A stretch of DNA of 64,000 bases, from the NCBI GenBank assembly GCA_949825025.1, contig OX463778.1, positions 37,134,571 through 37,198,570 of the forward strand, written 5' to 3'. This DNA comes from Siphlonurus alternatus (taxonomy: Eukaryota; Arthropoda; Insecta; Ephemeroptera; Siphlonuridae). Under the pieces are notes generated by a model. That model saw only the letters and a program-made list of their open reading frames with translations, was not told the origin of the DNA and did no database searches. The position numbers were made by a program, and so were the translations under genes. This document shows, piece after piece, positions 53,401 to 63,129 of the stretch (positions within the stretch are counted from its first letter, which is position 1; each line of letters begins with the position of its first letter).

Positions 53401-56285
53401 ATAATTGATCAATATCTATGTTGCTAATACATGCTGGTAAAAAATCCTAAATCTTGGCAGACTGATACAAGGACTTTTTTCTAATAAAGCCGATTTATGA
53501 CTTAATTGCTACTTAATCAGTACATACTACAGTTTTAGATTTATTTCTCATTTAGCATTGCGGATAGGTGCTGGTGACTGCATGGTGTACAATTTCTCTT
53601 ACAAAGCACAACCTTCTTTGTTGGCTGCTAACTTCTCAAAATATTCTTTTCTAATATGACAAATACATATTATATGCAGCATATACATTTATAATAGACT
53701 TAATTGTAAACAGCTTAATAAATTATGCTCTTTTACAATTAATTAAGTGATGTTGTTTAATGAAATTTTCTATACTGCATTTTTATTCAAGTATAATATA
53801 TGCATAACTTGTATAACGTCCCTCTTTTTTGGCTTGATTATAACTATAGTTTTTGCTAGCAATATCTTTTCGCACAAATAATATGTTTGGCACGCCACTC
53901 TCTTGCCATGAACAGCTGTTTTTACCCTCATCAGTATAGTGAGGAGAAAGAGTAGGCACCAGCTCCCAGCCAGTTTTCTACATGAGAGCAATTAAATTAA
54001 GTTTATTGAGCTACTGCCAAAAAAGTAGAGACTGTAGAGACTCTACAAAAAAGTAGAGTGTTTCAATCCCTTAATCCGCGAGGCCCCTCTGTTTCTATCC
54101 TCTTTTTAAGGTAGAGACAGTGATAAAAGTGCGGCGGAACAGTCCGAAACGCCGTTCCTGTAAAAAAAAATTAGGCGGAACGCAGTTCCACCTGGAAGGG
54201 TGGATTGAATTACAAGAAATTTGTATTTTATTCTTAAAATATAAAAAAAAATAAGTCAAAATTTTGTCATAAAACTCATTAAAAAAATTGAAAATTTTGA
54301 GAAAAAATTGCTCGCTTCATTCGCTCGCATATTTCATGTTCTTCTATCTTCTTATTATAACGATAAAATGGCATACACATCATGTGAAAAGAATACATGC
54401 ACCAAATTCAGAAAGCTCTTGTATAATCAAAGTCATTTCCTTTCTTTTTTTTCTTGTTCTTATTCATTATTATTTTTTACAATGTATGCTAGAGGGAACT
54501 TAAAAAAATTGCATATAAAATGGTGTATAAAAATGAGCATTCAAACTTTTAACAGCAGCCCTAACTTAGGAACATTAAAAAAATGTATATAATATTATTT
54601 ATTTATAAATAATGTGTTGCATGATGCTACCACATGCACAGCATATATAATTGATTATACATGCTGTAAATTTCACGCGTATATATACACTATTTAATAT
54701 ATTAAATTATATCATTTTGGTAAATTCGTGCGTGCATTGCATCATGGACAAACACATACTTGGTTTTTGGCGCACCAAATAGACAAATTGCAGCAGCTGG
54801 GTCTTGCAGAATGCAACTGCATGGTACATGGTACATTAAAAAACCCATAAATTTACATTGTTAATACTTTCAGCAATTGCAATAAAAATATAAAGAGGGC
54901 ACATTCGTCTTAATTCATTTTTTGGCTGCGCAACAAATATTGGCGTATTATTTTGCAATGACCAACGTCAATAAATCCAATAAGAACTTAAAAATTAAAA
55001 AAAAAAAAAAAAATAAAAAAAAAAGCTGATGGTCGAGTTTATCATTAAAATAAAGTTTTGTTGCATGCGTGTACGTTTTGTACTCTCCGTACAAAAAACT
55101 TTGAATAAATTAAATTATTTTTTAATACCTCTCAAAATGCTAGAGATGTGTCCATAATATAGCTAGCAACTGAGGCTCCTTGAGCACCAGCCTTTATTTT
55201 TATAATTTTTGGACCTATATCAATTGATTAAAGAATAAAAAAAAATATATCCCAAAAACTTTTTTTGAAAATTCAAGTAATTTAAATTTACTTAAGATTT
55301 TAACTACAACAAGTTTGGGGAGGAAACAAGTTGGGGAAATTATTTTCTGTTTCGTGACAATTAAACTGCATGGATTTTACATTGCAATGCATTAACTTGA
55401 GGTCTTCTATTCAAGTATGCATTGCAATAAGAAGTAAAAAATAAATAAAAGCATGCAGGTAGCATTCAAATTTTATCCTCTATTTGTTAATACTTTTTAT
55501 AGCTTCATAGTTTTTAATCGACGAGATATTGTTGCGCATAAAACATCAAAATGCATAACATTTCTAAGCTGCAAATATTTATCAATTTTTCAATTTCAAT
55601 TTCATGATTTAATTGTACCAAATTTGTGATTTTATTGTAAAAAAAACAACATAAACTGCCACGCCCCTTTTCAAAAAAATCGTGCCTATGGCCTGCGGCG
55701 GGCTACTGGGGGGCTCCGTCCCCCAGACCCCCTGATGTGTGTCCCTATGCGTACTTGCTTTGCGTTCCGGCAAAAAAACTTAACCACTTTTATCACTGGG
55801 TAGAGATAATGCCCAACAGCTGTTCGACGTACTCCCCTTTGATTATCATGTAAACCTTTTAGCAAATTCACAAAAATTCTGAAAATTTTTTGAGAGGCAG
55901 ATATTATAGTGTCTAAAAGCCATAGAAAAAGTTTCAAAACAATTTAATGAGCCGATTTTTTTAAATTAAGTTCCTAGTTTGTCTCTCCATGGGAAAAGCT
56001 CTATGCTGAAAATTAAAAAAAAAAAAAAAAAAATGAAAAAAAATTAAAAAAAAATCGGCTCATTAAATTGATTTCAGTTATTGCTGTTTGCTGTAATTTC
56101 AAGAGTTTTATTGTTAATTATTTATTTTAAGTGGATTGATCTAACAAAAAAATTGCTGTTACAGACTGCTGCAGACAGAAAATGTGTGTCCAATGTGTGC
56201 TGTGGAGGTGGACATCAGCGGTCTCTCCTCTCTTGAGAACATTAAGCACCAACTCTACCCCGAGGAAAAGTTATTATCCAAGTGA
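37568..56285 (+). CDS. WDR19: WDR19 / IFT144, intraflagellar transport complex A subunit
   Basis: 25 exons: 37568-37594, 37704-37858, 37928-38155, 38491-38701, 38759-38871, 39006-39179, 39312-39552, 39704-39925, 40444-40557, 40629-40778, 41197-41344, 41781-41988, 43680-43777, 43870-44000, 44066-44217, 44375-44576, 44718-44864, 45200-45366, 45637-45871, 49309-49461, 49522-49618, 50129-50335, 50849-51126, 51444-51520 and 56165-56285. They sum to 4056 bases: 1351 residues, against about 1340 in vertebrates. Hallmarks in order: N-terminal WD40 propeller ([37 protein letters not shown]); second propeller ([15 protein letters not shown]); TPR-like helical repeats ([33 protein letters not shown]); and a C-terminal Cys-rich tail with paired CxxC motifs ([30 protein letters not shown]). 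IFT-A drives retrograde ciliary transport and membrane-protein entry. The ATG has A at -3 and G at +4. The frame is intact, so the gene is probably functional. Confidence 0.97.
40137..40196 (+). mobile_element. LINE 3'-end fragment in WDR19 intron 8
   Basis: The text TGATATTTAATGTGAATAAA with the preceding TGTA-rich bases matches the extreme 3' end of the LINE at 35.9 kb, followed by A-rich tail units. A (TA)n array (40196-40274) follows directly. It is a severely 5'-truncated copy of the same family. Confidence 0.6.
42317..43600 (-). mobile_element. Decayed LINE 3' end in WDR19 intron 12
   Basis: On the minus strand, from about 43585, a frame reads [15 protein letters not shown], a stop in place of the usual Trp, then [13 protein letters not shown] and KKLFLSNL, a typical non-LTR ORF2 tail. 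A long 3' UTR follows and ends in AATAAA and a poly(A) (T-run at 42317-42338 on the plus strand). The upstream parts are missing. Confidence 0.7.
46566..46597 (-). ncRNA. Candidate hammerhead ribozyme motif in the left Penelope arm
   Basis: Identical motif on the minus strand in the inverted left arm: the CUGAAGA core is complementary to 46590-46596 and GAAAC to 46569-46573. It exists because the left arm is an inverted copy of the right. Confidence 0.42.
47046..48881 (+). CDS. Penelope-like reverse transcriptase with GIY-YIG endonuclease (5'-truncated)
   Basis: 611-codon open frame. About the first 19 codons come from the inverted arm and the junction, so no authentic start is present. Reverse transcriptase signatures: [20 protein letters not shown] near residue 60-80, [11 protein letters not shown] near 135, the Penelope-specific [15 protein letters not shown] near 200, and the catalytic [10 protein letters not shown] near 232 (FIDD in place of YADD). 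After a Pro-rich linker and a [10 protein letters not shown] segment comes a GIY-YIG nuclease: [17 protein letters not shown] and an arginine-rich helix ([14 protein letters not shown]), near residues 500-550. The frame reaches its stop intact. About 200 N-terminal residues normal for the family are missing. Confidence 0.93.
   Translation: MCFGLLFSVYILTCISYKLLQKDPSLEFATEIREYLEKNGPREGLTDKEILLLVPEHPRTSFLYLLPKVHKAGNPGRPIISSVDSATERISAFLDHYLQPHVRSLPAFIRDTAHFLQTLREEVPDPFPEGWLLVTIDVTSLYTNITHIMGLRALEHYLNKRPRPHKPTTDFLMKLATFILQKNNFRFMNENYLQIQGTAMGTRMAPSYANLVMGLLEKEFINSQVEKPHMWRRFIDDIFMVWPHGMELLDKFIKNLNNFSILKFTHDISATKATFLDVDINIKQGHVVTAIHIKPTNHMQYLHYTSCHPPRTIRSIPYSLACRGTRIPNSDETRLKYMDTIKEALTRRGYPNTIVQKQINRALNNIETTQVTSKPKKEVTTPLITTYHPNLEKELRKITTMAHPILSSAPETSHLFKKPPAITFRQPPNLRRLLSHTDPTPKPKPPPPGSYPCNNQDKQDNRGRKCQTCEIHIACQTFKSPVTNVTYPIKNHNTCTSKNAIYMLECKQKIRDQNTNQEKQCNAFYIGLTSQATRDRMSGHRSDVRHHYVSKPVSDHAASHDTNDLNKCFTVKTIKTLPGFVNYPTLRQWELAYQNVLKSRQIEEKPGLNLR
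49041..49072 (+). ncRNA. Candidate hammerhead ribozyme motif in the right Penelope arm
   Basis: The order is CTGAAGA (CUGANGA core, 49041-49047), a hairpin GCATC-TCCAC-GATGC (stem II), then GAAAC followed by GTT. TGA just before the core can pair with TCA just after GTT as a short stem I. Stem III would be only AC/GT, as described for minimal hammerheads of Penelope elements that act as dimers. Read by eye; activity not shown. Confidence 0.45.
49676..49863. mobile_element. Tigger/pogo-like MITE in WDR19 intron 21
   Basis: About 185 bp beginning CAGTAAAACTCGTTATTGCG and ending with an imperfect complement (GTAATAACAAGTTTTTACTA), flanked by TA. Such ends are typical of mariner/pogo-group MITEs. 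No coding capacity. Confidence 0.6.
50421..50457. repeat. (TA)n microsatellite
   Basis: About 18 TA units in WDR19 intron 22. Confidence 0.9.
51682..52735. mobile_element. hAT-like element with CTGAATAA target duplication
   Basis: 1054 bp flanked by identical CTGAATAA at 51674-51681 and 52736-52743, in WDR19 intron 24. The left end is CGGTGGCGTGCGG; the right end read from the other strand is CAGTGGTGTGCGG. The interior holds a GC-rich patch (about 52350-52560) with inverted GCTGCGATGCAG / CTGCATCGCAGC segments able to form a stem-loop. No transposase is seen. Confidence 0.85.
52744..56164 (+). other. Rest of WDR19 intron 24
   Basis: AT-rich DNA with decayed repeats. Text near 53240-53285 resembles the last 60 bp of the window. 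A GC-rich patch at 55657-55745 (GCCACGCCCC, then GGGCTACTGGGGGGCT) resembles 59815-59930 and is part of a dispersed element. An inverted repeat (AATTTAATGAGCCGAT, 55941-55956, with its complement at 56054-56069) lies about 100 bp before the last WDR19 exon. No exons were found here. Confidence 0.45.
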
Positions 56286-56520
56286 ATGTTCAAGATTATA
56301 TAATATGCATGATGGTGTACAAGTTATATTATATAAATTACAGTATAATTTGTATTTTATGACAACTTGGAATTCAAAAAATAAAAATAAAAAATAATTA
56401 AACTACAAAATAATACTGCATATGTATAGCAAATATTTTAACTCTATAATATTCCGTCCAATATATGTTACCATTGCAAGATCTTAATATATTATATTAT
56501 AATTTAATAAAAAATATTAA
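56286..56520 (+). other. 3' untranslated region of WDR19
   Basis: After the TGA at 56283-56285, an AT-rich stretch contains AATAAAAATAAAAAATAA near 56381 and another AATAAA near 56508; either could be the polyadenylation signal. Confidence 0.45.
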
Positions 56521-56609
56521 TTCATCTCATAATATTTATTTGTTTTATTATATGTATAGAATCTATAGCATATAAACAAGACAGTAAATAATTAAGTTTA
56601 TATTGTATA

Positions 56610-56689
<80 letters not shown>

Positions 56690-56692
56690 TAA

Positions 56693-56725
<33 letters not shown>

Positions 56726-56797
56726 ATTTTATAGATATTCGTTGAAAAGCAGGGGCGTAGACAAGGGGGGGGTGTTATACCCCCCCCCCCCCCCCCC
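56610..56797. repeat. (TA)n/(TG)n microsatellites, truncated transposon end and C-run
   Basis: TA units (56610-56647) run into TG units (56648-56680), with a second TG array at 56694-56717. Then AGGGGCGTAGACAAGG, a common terminus of hAT-like elements, starts near 56751 and is followed by a C-run (56779-56797). No matching opposite end was found. Confidence 0.7.
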
Positions 56798-56799
56798 TG

Positions 56800-57262
56800 A
56801 GAGCTGAACCTTAGTGTAATGGCTGAAGGTGTATACTTAAGGTGTGCGTACTTGCTCTAAGTTATTCTTGCAGGTGCACGATGCTCACTGATACTGAACT
56901 ATTAACTCACTGACTGTCGTCCCTCTCTGATTTAACTCTCTGCATGCATAATAACTCTCTCGACAGTCTCAAACTCTCAATATGAACTCTCTAAATGAAT
57001 AACTTTCAGATCTATTAACTCTCGAAGTATACATTCATTACTTAAATTATACTTAAGTAACTTGACTCTCAGCAGCCTTACTTATTACAGGTAGACTGGA
57101 GTGATGAACAGAAACACTCTTGTTCTTAGCGTACTCGACGCATCACTGGTTTATTTGAATTCCTTCTATTGCCGATACAGGATAATTCGAAGACAGTGCC
57201 ATCTATGATCTATCATTATTAGAATCTCAAACTAATAAAGGTTCTTCGATTCTAAGATTATA
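56800..57262. other. Sequence with scattered AACTCTC motifs, otherwise unassigned
   Basis: Between 56900 and 57070 the motif TAACTCTC or AACTCTC recurs irregularly about seven times without a fixed period. No ORF or known element is recognisable in this stretch. Confidence 0.3.
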
Positions 57263-57267
57263 TTATT

Positions 57268-57900
57268 ATTATTATTAGTCTTTTATTAAACACAGAAAGT
57301 GTACATATTAATAGCACTAGAAACATACATTATAGAAAAACATTACAATAGAACACATAAAACATACATACAAAACATATATAATAGTTACAGAATAATA
57401 GAACAATAGAAAATGATAATAAAACAATATAAAATAAAATAACAGATGATACTAACAGCCTCTGTTACATCATAATAATAATATATCATATATATAATCA
57501 CATATATAAAACAAAATATGACATAGAAAATAGATAGAATAAAAAACTTATTGCTTCATTGCTATTCAAAATCTATAGACTATATGAAATCTCCCCTGGC
57601 ATAATCGCTAATAGGCTTAATTCTAGATTTACAGATATTTAAATGATATTGGCTACAATATTCATTACATAATTTACATACACAAGATTGTTCAGCTTTA
57701 TGATAACCAGAAGATTTACAAATTAGATGGTGGAAGCCGTGAACAGCCTGGCGAGTTAAAACATTTCTAACATTGGATCTATCCAATTGGGGCAGACACC
57801 AATGTTTACATGTCATAGCATCAGTGCTGTAAAACTCAGGATTAATATCCTGAGCTTTTTGATTCCTGACAGCTATAAAATTGGAATATTGATCTGTATT
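57268..57900 (-). mobile_element. Second copy of the 15-kb LINE 3' end
   Basis: Nearly identical to 15097-15715: the same C-terminal ORF2 tail (SCVCKLCNEYCSQYHLN) and the same 3' UTR ending in TAA units. The match stops abruptly near 57899, so this copy is more severely 5'-truncated. Differences are a handful of substitutions and small indels. Confidence 0.85.
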
Positions 57901-58147
57901 ATTATTAAATATAGTATCATGCAATGTTACACCAGATCTTATACATAGCACTTAGTAAATTTTAAGGGAAAAATAACTAGAAATGGTGCTTGACGGATAC
58001 GATTTAGATCAAATTTTATGAAAAAATTTCTTAAAAAAAAAAAAAAAAATTAAAAATTTATATCCTCGAAACACGTACATTGTTAATAAAAATCTTTAAT
58101 TGATTTAAAATCCGTCTTCAGTATTATGATTATTTAAGTATGCTATT

Positions 58148-58990
58148 TGATTTGATTTGATTTGATTTGTTTATTGGATCCAATACAGAATACAGAAATG
58201 CCATATTATGGATACATGATATAGTACATCTTCAACAAAAAAAACAACAACATAATAATGTCAATTTTACAAAAACACACTTAATCTAGGCCTAAAACAT
58301 TTTAAATATACATGTACATATTCACTAAGCTTTATTGTTCATTAAAGCATTAACATATTAAATTACACTGTTATCGAATACCTCTATAATTATAATATGT
58401 TAATTGTGCTTTAATACAACAAACAGATTTGCAAATACTAAGACATTGCAGTTTTTAATTGTTTATAATTTAAATGAAATACATCAAATAAAGGAGACAA
58501 ATTCATTCTGTTACAAGATATCTGGACTCGTGCTGAGTACGCAAATTTAGGGACATTTGTGGTACATGTTGTAATCGAAAATAATGCAGGTTGCTGCATG
58601 CCTAAAGTTACGTTGCGGTACATGCAAATTTATTGATTCAAGAATATCAGGTGCATCAACATTAAAATTGACAACTTTTTTTAAGAATAAAATGTCACTA
58701 ATTTCACGTCTCTTTTCGAGTGAGGGTAATTTGTATATCTCACAGTGAGACTTGTATTCATTTCTATGATACACAACATTTCTTTTTTTACATACAAATT
58801 TCTTGACAAATTTTTTCTGAATACCTTCAAGCGCTTCTATATTGTGCTTCTGGTGGGGAGACCACACTGGGCTTAGCGTAATCATGTATGGGCCTGACCA
58901 AAGTAAGATACAAAATTATCATTGTGTGTAATGAGAATTTGCTGCAATGTCGTTGCAAGAATCCTATTAACTTGTTGGTCCGTTTATACA
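58148..58990 (-). mobile_element. Decayed LINE 3' end of a different family, (CAAAT)n tail
   Basis: A frame from 58885 reads SPVWSPHQKHNIEALEGIQK and continues to HVPQRNF, the typical C-terminal part of a non-LTR ORF2 behind the reverse transcriptase. Upstream residues (LTLVRP) are in another frame, so there is at least one frameshift. The 3' end is AATAAACAAATCAAATCAAAT, a pentanucleotide tail. Confidence 0.75.
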
Positions 58991-59196
58991 TATTTTATCA
59001 ACGTGAGAATTAAATTTGAGTTTTTTATCAAAGATTACACCCAAATCTTTAGCAATAATAATTTTATTATTGTAATTATATATATATTATAATATGCAGT
59101 AGTATATTCATTATTGAAAGTTATTTATGTTTTAGTATACGAAAAGACAAAACAATTTAAAATATAAAATAAAATATATGTTGAAAACATTCCCCG

Positions 59197-59386
59197 CATC
59201 CCTAGTCGAAAAATAAGAGTGCTAAAAGTGATAATTTGAGCAGTAGTCAAGTAGTTGACTACTTGTTTCTAAGTAGTCAACTACTTGTTTTAAGTAGTTG
59301 ACTACTTAAAAACAAGTAGTCAACTACTTGACTATACTGCTCAAATTATCACTTAGCATTGCACTCTTACTTTTCGACTAGGGATG
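59197..59386. repeat. 190-bp near-perfect palindrome
   Basis: CATCCCTAGTCGAAAA at the left is mirrored by TTTTCGACTAGGGATG at the right. Between them GAGTGC, GTGATAATTTGAGCAGT and repeated AGTAGTTGACTACT units pair along the whole length, with a few mismatches. It is probably a foldback MITE; no target duplication is evident. Confidence 0.8.
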
Positions 59387-59804
59387 ATGTTCAGCATAAA
59401 AATTATACATGTATAGTATTTTATTATTTTTTAATTAATTATATATATAATATATATTCCATATGATCTTACAATAATTGCTAGTTTTATTGTCTAATTT
59501 ATAATACGTACTGTACAAATTTAATCTTTACAACTTTGTACAAATTTTTGAAGTTAAAAAAAATCTGTTTTTTTAAATGTAATAATTTTACAGTATATAC
59601 TTAATTTAATAAATTGATTTTCCTGTTTTAAAAATTTAAATATAAACATTTTTTCTTACATCGATAAATTAATCATAAATTAATTTATGATTTACAAATA
59701 TAAGAAATTTGCTGCGACTTTTCATTGAAAAAAATTATAGCCCACAATGACGTACGTCCCTGTTTCGAAAAAAATCGCGCATTCATGTCATAGTATTTTT
59801 TCAT

Positions 59805-59940
59805 AATTTTACCCTAAAAAAGGGGGCGTGTCCTTAAAAAATCACGACTGCGGTGGGCTATTGGGGAGCTACGCCCCCCAAACCCCCCAGTGGGCTGTTC
59901 TCATCAATCCTTATCTTGAAGACCCCCCCCCCCTTGAACA
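59805..59940. repeat. GC-rich dispersed repeat fragment
   Basis: GGGGGCGTGTCC, ACTGCGGTGGGCTATTGGGG and CTACGCCCCCCAAACCCCC closely resemble 55657-55745 in the same orientation. Probably parts of one element family. The sequence from 59.4 to 59.8 kb is AT-rich and featureless. Confidence 0.5.
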
Positions 59941-60437
59941 AATCCTGGATATATATATGCCACTATATATAGCTGTGGAAAATAATTAAGACACACGTAC
60001 TTTTTACGACACGTGTGTATATCATATATATATGGATCTTTCATGAATCAGTGTGAGAAAAACAAGCAGAATTAATTAATTAAACCATCAGTTTAATTCG
60101 ATCGATCTAATTTAATTTAAATCTCTGGCTACGCGCATGCTCTGATTTATATCATGCAGCCCATCGCGAGCTGCAGAGATTTCTTCATCTGGTCTTCTGG
60201 AGGGTCCAAACCCCAAAGCTGTTTAAAAATTTCCGCTAAATCTCTGGTTCGTTTGCATCGTTTGCATTGGTTCTTTGGTCGATTGGTGATTGGTGTCATC
60301 ACGAGGAGTCTGATTGGTCAGTTTTTCCGGAAACGGGAAGTGTTTTTTCTTTGTTTCATGGAGGGCAAAACATTTTAAAACAGAAGTGTTGTTCAGCTTG
60401 CAAACTTCTTTTAGTGGAAATTTTTAGTGAACAAAGC

Positions 60438-60458
60438 ATGAATCCAGTAAAAAAGTAA
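60438..60458 (+). promoter_or_regulatory. Upstream ORF before the small 60-kb gene
   Basis: ATG, five further codons and TAA, ending 6 bases before the main ATG at 60465. If it lies in the mRNA it would reduce or tune translation of the main frame. Confidence 0.35.
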
Positions 60459-60464
60459 CCTAAA

Positions 60465-60970
60465 ATGACGCAGAAACCCAAGAATCATTCTCTGTTTGAG
60501 TATTTGGAAGAGTTGAGTGTCAGTCCTAGGCCCAGCGGTCTGGATCCTATTGTTCGTTATTTCCCGCTCAAAAATAACGGTCAAAATCAGGAGAAAGAAG
60601 ACAAGTCCCGACACGTTGAGAGAGTTCAGTCACTTCAGACGCCGTTTTCTCCTGCCAAGATGAGTGATTATGATGAGAGTGATGATGAAGTCTTTTGTGG
60701 ACCTCTTACCGCTAGAGAACTGATGAAAGTAGCGAAATTGCTTCGTCGTCAAAAAGCCAGAGGGTATGTATGCACCGAGGACGATCCACCGATTATGCCC
60801 AGGCGATATTATTACTCTCCGTGCCCAGGGAATGTATGTTATCATACACCGCATACGGTACATACAGTGTATACATTTTAAAATATCATACAGTATGCAT
60901 ATCATATATTTTGCAGTGCATAATATATTATTTTAGAGAAGGGCTGCTAGAAGAGTTATGGGAAGAATGA
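60465..60970 (+). CDS. Small acidic two-exon protein of unknown function, about 110 residues
   Basis: Exon 1 60465-60763 (donor GTATGT), exon 2 60937-60970 (acceptor ATTATTTTAG) ending in TGA; 333 bases in all, phase consistent. The first exon is clearly more balanced in composition than its surroundings. The protein starts MTQKPKNHSLFEYLEELS, has DPIVRYFPLKNN near residue 27, an acidic DESDDEVFCGPLTARELMK near 70, a basic LLRRQKARG, and ends EGLLEELWEE. The DDEVF-GP motif recalls the N terminus of GTSE1-type proteins. The IVRYF segment has the spacing of a PCNA-binding box but lacks the Gln. Neither is enough for a name. The second exon is short, and the gene may continue differently. Confidence 0.55.
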
Positions 60971-61025
60971 GAAAATGGAGATTATATAGTAGCAGATGCA
61001 TGACAATATGCATGGTGTGGAGGGA

Positions 61026-61412
61026 TTTTTTTTTTTTACAAAGATACACCCCTAAGAGCTTACAGCTCGCGGCGGGGTAATGGGTAGGGATAAGGTAGGG
61101 AACGGATGCCACGGCCTGTTGCGCGTCCCAGCATTCACTGAGGTGAGACGGAACCGTGGAAAACCTCAGTCAGGACGGACACCTCTACTTTTTCTCAATG
61201 GACCAAAGCGATGTCCAAAGCCTGGGGAACCACACACAAGTGCATCAGTGCACTGGGTGGAAAGCGAGACGAATTTACCCCAGGAAGGGAGCAGCGTACG
61301 TATTTTTTACTTGAAACGGTCACCCATCCGAGTACTAACCACGCTCGACGTAGCCTGACTTCGGTGATCTAACGAGAACCGGTCAATGCACTGCGCCACG
61401 CCAGGCCACGCT
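61026..61412 (-). mobile_element. SINE with a 5S-rRNA-derived head
   Basis: On the minus strand, 61412-61316 reads like 5S rRNA: GACCGGTTCTCGTTAGATCA, CCGAAGTCAGG, then GGTTAGTACTCGGATGGGTG and ACCG, which covers the internal promoter (A, intermediate and C boxes). The first bases of a true 5S gene are not matched. An unrelated body follows (part also at 23306-23372), and it ends in a poly(A) (T-run 61026-61037). This is the layout of SINE3-type retroposons transcribed by RNA polymerase III. Confidence 0.8.
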
Positions 61413-61425
61413 AGATTATGATTGG

Positions 61426-61760
61426 GTGTCGAAAATGATTGAGAGTTTGGAGTGGGAGTCGCTTGAGGAAAGGAGAAGGGATTGGGAAATTTGTTCAAAG
61501 TTAATAGGGAGATGGCGGGTTGGAGTGAGTTTAGTGACAGAACTAGGAAAGGTAGAAATGTATATACATACTGTATATTGGGAGGGGGGATCATCAGTGA
61601 AAGTTGGCCGGAGTTCAGGAGTAGTAGGAGCTGTAGGATCGAGCTAGTGATGTGGGGAAGTATTCTTTCTTAAACTGAACAGTGAGGGAGTGGAACTCTT
61701 TGCCTTCCGAGGTGGTGGGGGCTTTAAGAGTGCGTTGAGTACTACATTGCGTGCCACCGT
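61426..61760 (+). mobile_element. LINE ORF2 C-terminal remnant
   Basis: The frame MIESLEWESLEERRRDWEIC followed by SKLIG is the usual tail of CR1/L2-like ORF2. Further on, in another frame, EWNSLPSEVVGA is the terminal motif of the same ORF. Frameshifts and an inserted AT-rich piece separate them. No 3' tail is recognised. Confidence 0.7.
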
Positions 61761-62300
61761 GGTATAGCCACATTTGCCGCAGATCATTAAATCATTAGGT
61801 TATACTGTTACTGATGTCATCTCACTATAATAATTATATACCGTACATATATGTATCAAATATGCATATATGCATGTTTACTGTGCTGTCCTTGTTGGCA
61901 TAATGCTGTCGTGTACCCTTTTGGGATGTTATGTGCATATATACGGTATGGTATGTGTTGCACATAATTATGCAACTCTTTCATAGTCTCTTGGAGCTCC
62001 AGCAAATCTGATAGGGCTAGCATTCATTCAAAACTGCGGCCCGTAACTAGTTGTGAGTTTTGAAGCTCTCGACCAAATAACAACTTTAAACTACGGACTG
62101 CTTATAAATTGCTGATGCTTTGTTGTGATGATATTTTATTGACGCTATACACAGGCAAACAGACAAAGCAGCGTGCAGGATTTTTGTGCATGTTTTTTTC
62201 CGATATTTTTTCCTCAAATTACGGCAAATATTTCTTGGTATGCATATTATTAGTATCCAGTGCATCAGCACAGAAGGCAGCACTGGTTGTCCCTATCTAT

Positions 62301-62528
62301 CAACGTTCCTTTATACCAGGTTAAGCAACCGATTTGACCATTGTTAAAGGGCTTAGCCAATCAGATTCAAGTATTTCAGAACCCATCGTGCCGCGAAACT
62401 TTGAATGCGCCCATCATGCAATGCTTTTTTTGAAATTTTGCGGTACAATGGGTCCTGAAAAACAGAAAAATGACAACAAATGACGCACGAAATTCACGCG
62501 TGTCTTAACCTGGTATAAAGGAACGTTG
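62301..62528. mobile_element. Short hAT-like MITE with CTATCTAT target duplication
   Basis: 228 bp flanked by identical CTATCTAT at 62293-62300 and 62529-62536. Perfect terminal inverted repeats CAACGTTCCTTTATACCAGG (extending to TTAAG) on both ends. No coding capacity. Outside it, ACAGGCAAACAGAC (about 62151) and GTCTGTTTGCCTGT (about 62633) form a second, wider inverted pair, so the MITE may be nested in a larger repeat. Confidence 0.85.
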
Positions 62529-63129
62529 CTATCTATTAACTTTCCCCCTCCACCGATACCCCTCTCACATGACGTCATGCTAGATGTCAACACCGCTTAT
62601 TTACATGAGTATAAAAATCTCGCTCGGTGCTTCGTCTGTTTGCCTGTGGATGCATCACACATTTTTTCTGTGTGAATTAAATGTTGGATTGTTATACACA
62701 TGTTATTTTGACTAAGAAAGATTGGCGTCCTGTATACCGGTACTTCATTCACAGTGAATACTTTTCCGTTGTTAAAAAGAATATTTTTTATTGAGGTCCA
62801 TGCCATTCAAAGATCCACAAGTTCGTTCCAAAATCAGCTGTTGGTCATGCAATTTTAGATTGGGGTTCGGGGATTCCTTTTTAACTTTTTCACTCCCTGA
62901 TGGTAAGGATTCTGCTCTTCCGCCCTCCCCCTTGAAGTCATTTGGATATACTGTAAAAAGTTTTCAAAAGAAAGTAACATTTCCAAAATCAGCTGTTTGG
63001 TTGGTCACAATATTGAATATTTTGGATCGGGGTTTGGGGGTTATTCTAATGGTGTAATTTTTGCCACCCCCGTTCCCCGACCTCTGTCAGCCACTAAAAG
63101 AAATTAATCTGAAATTATGGCCGTTACCG

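Noticed and set aside
60560..60567. TTTCCCGC as an E2F site
   Set aside because: A single 8-mer inside coding sequence; codons explain it equally well.
61316..61412. Functional 5S rRNA gene
   Set aside because: The 5' part of 5S is unmatched and the sequence runs into a SINE body with poly(A).
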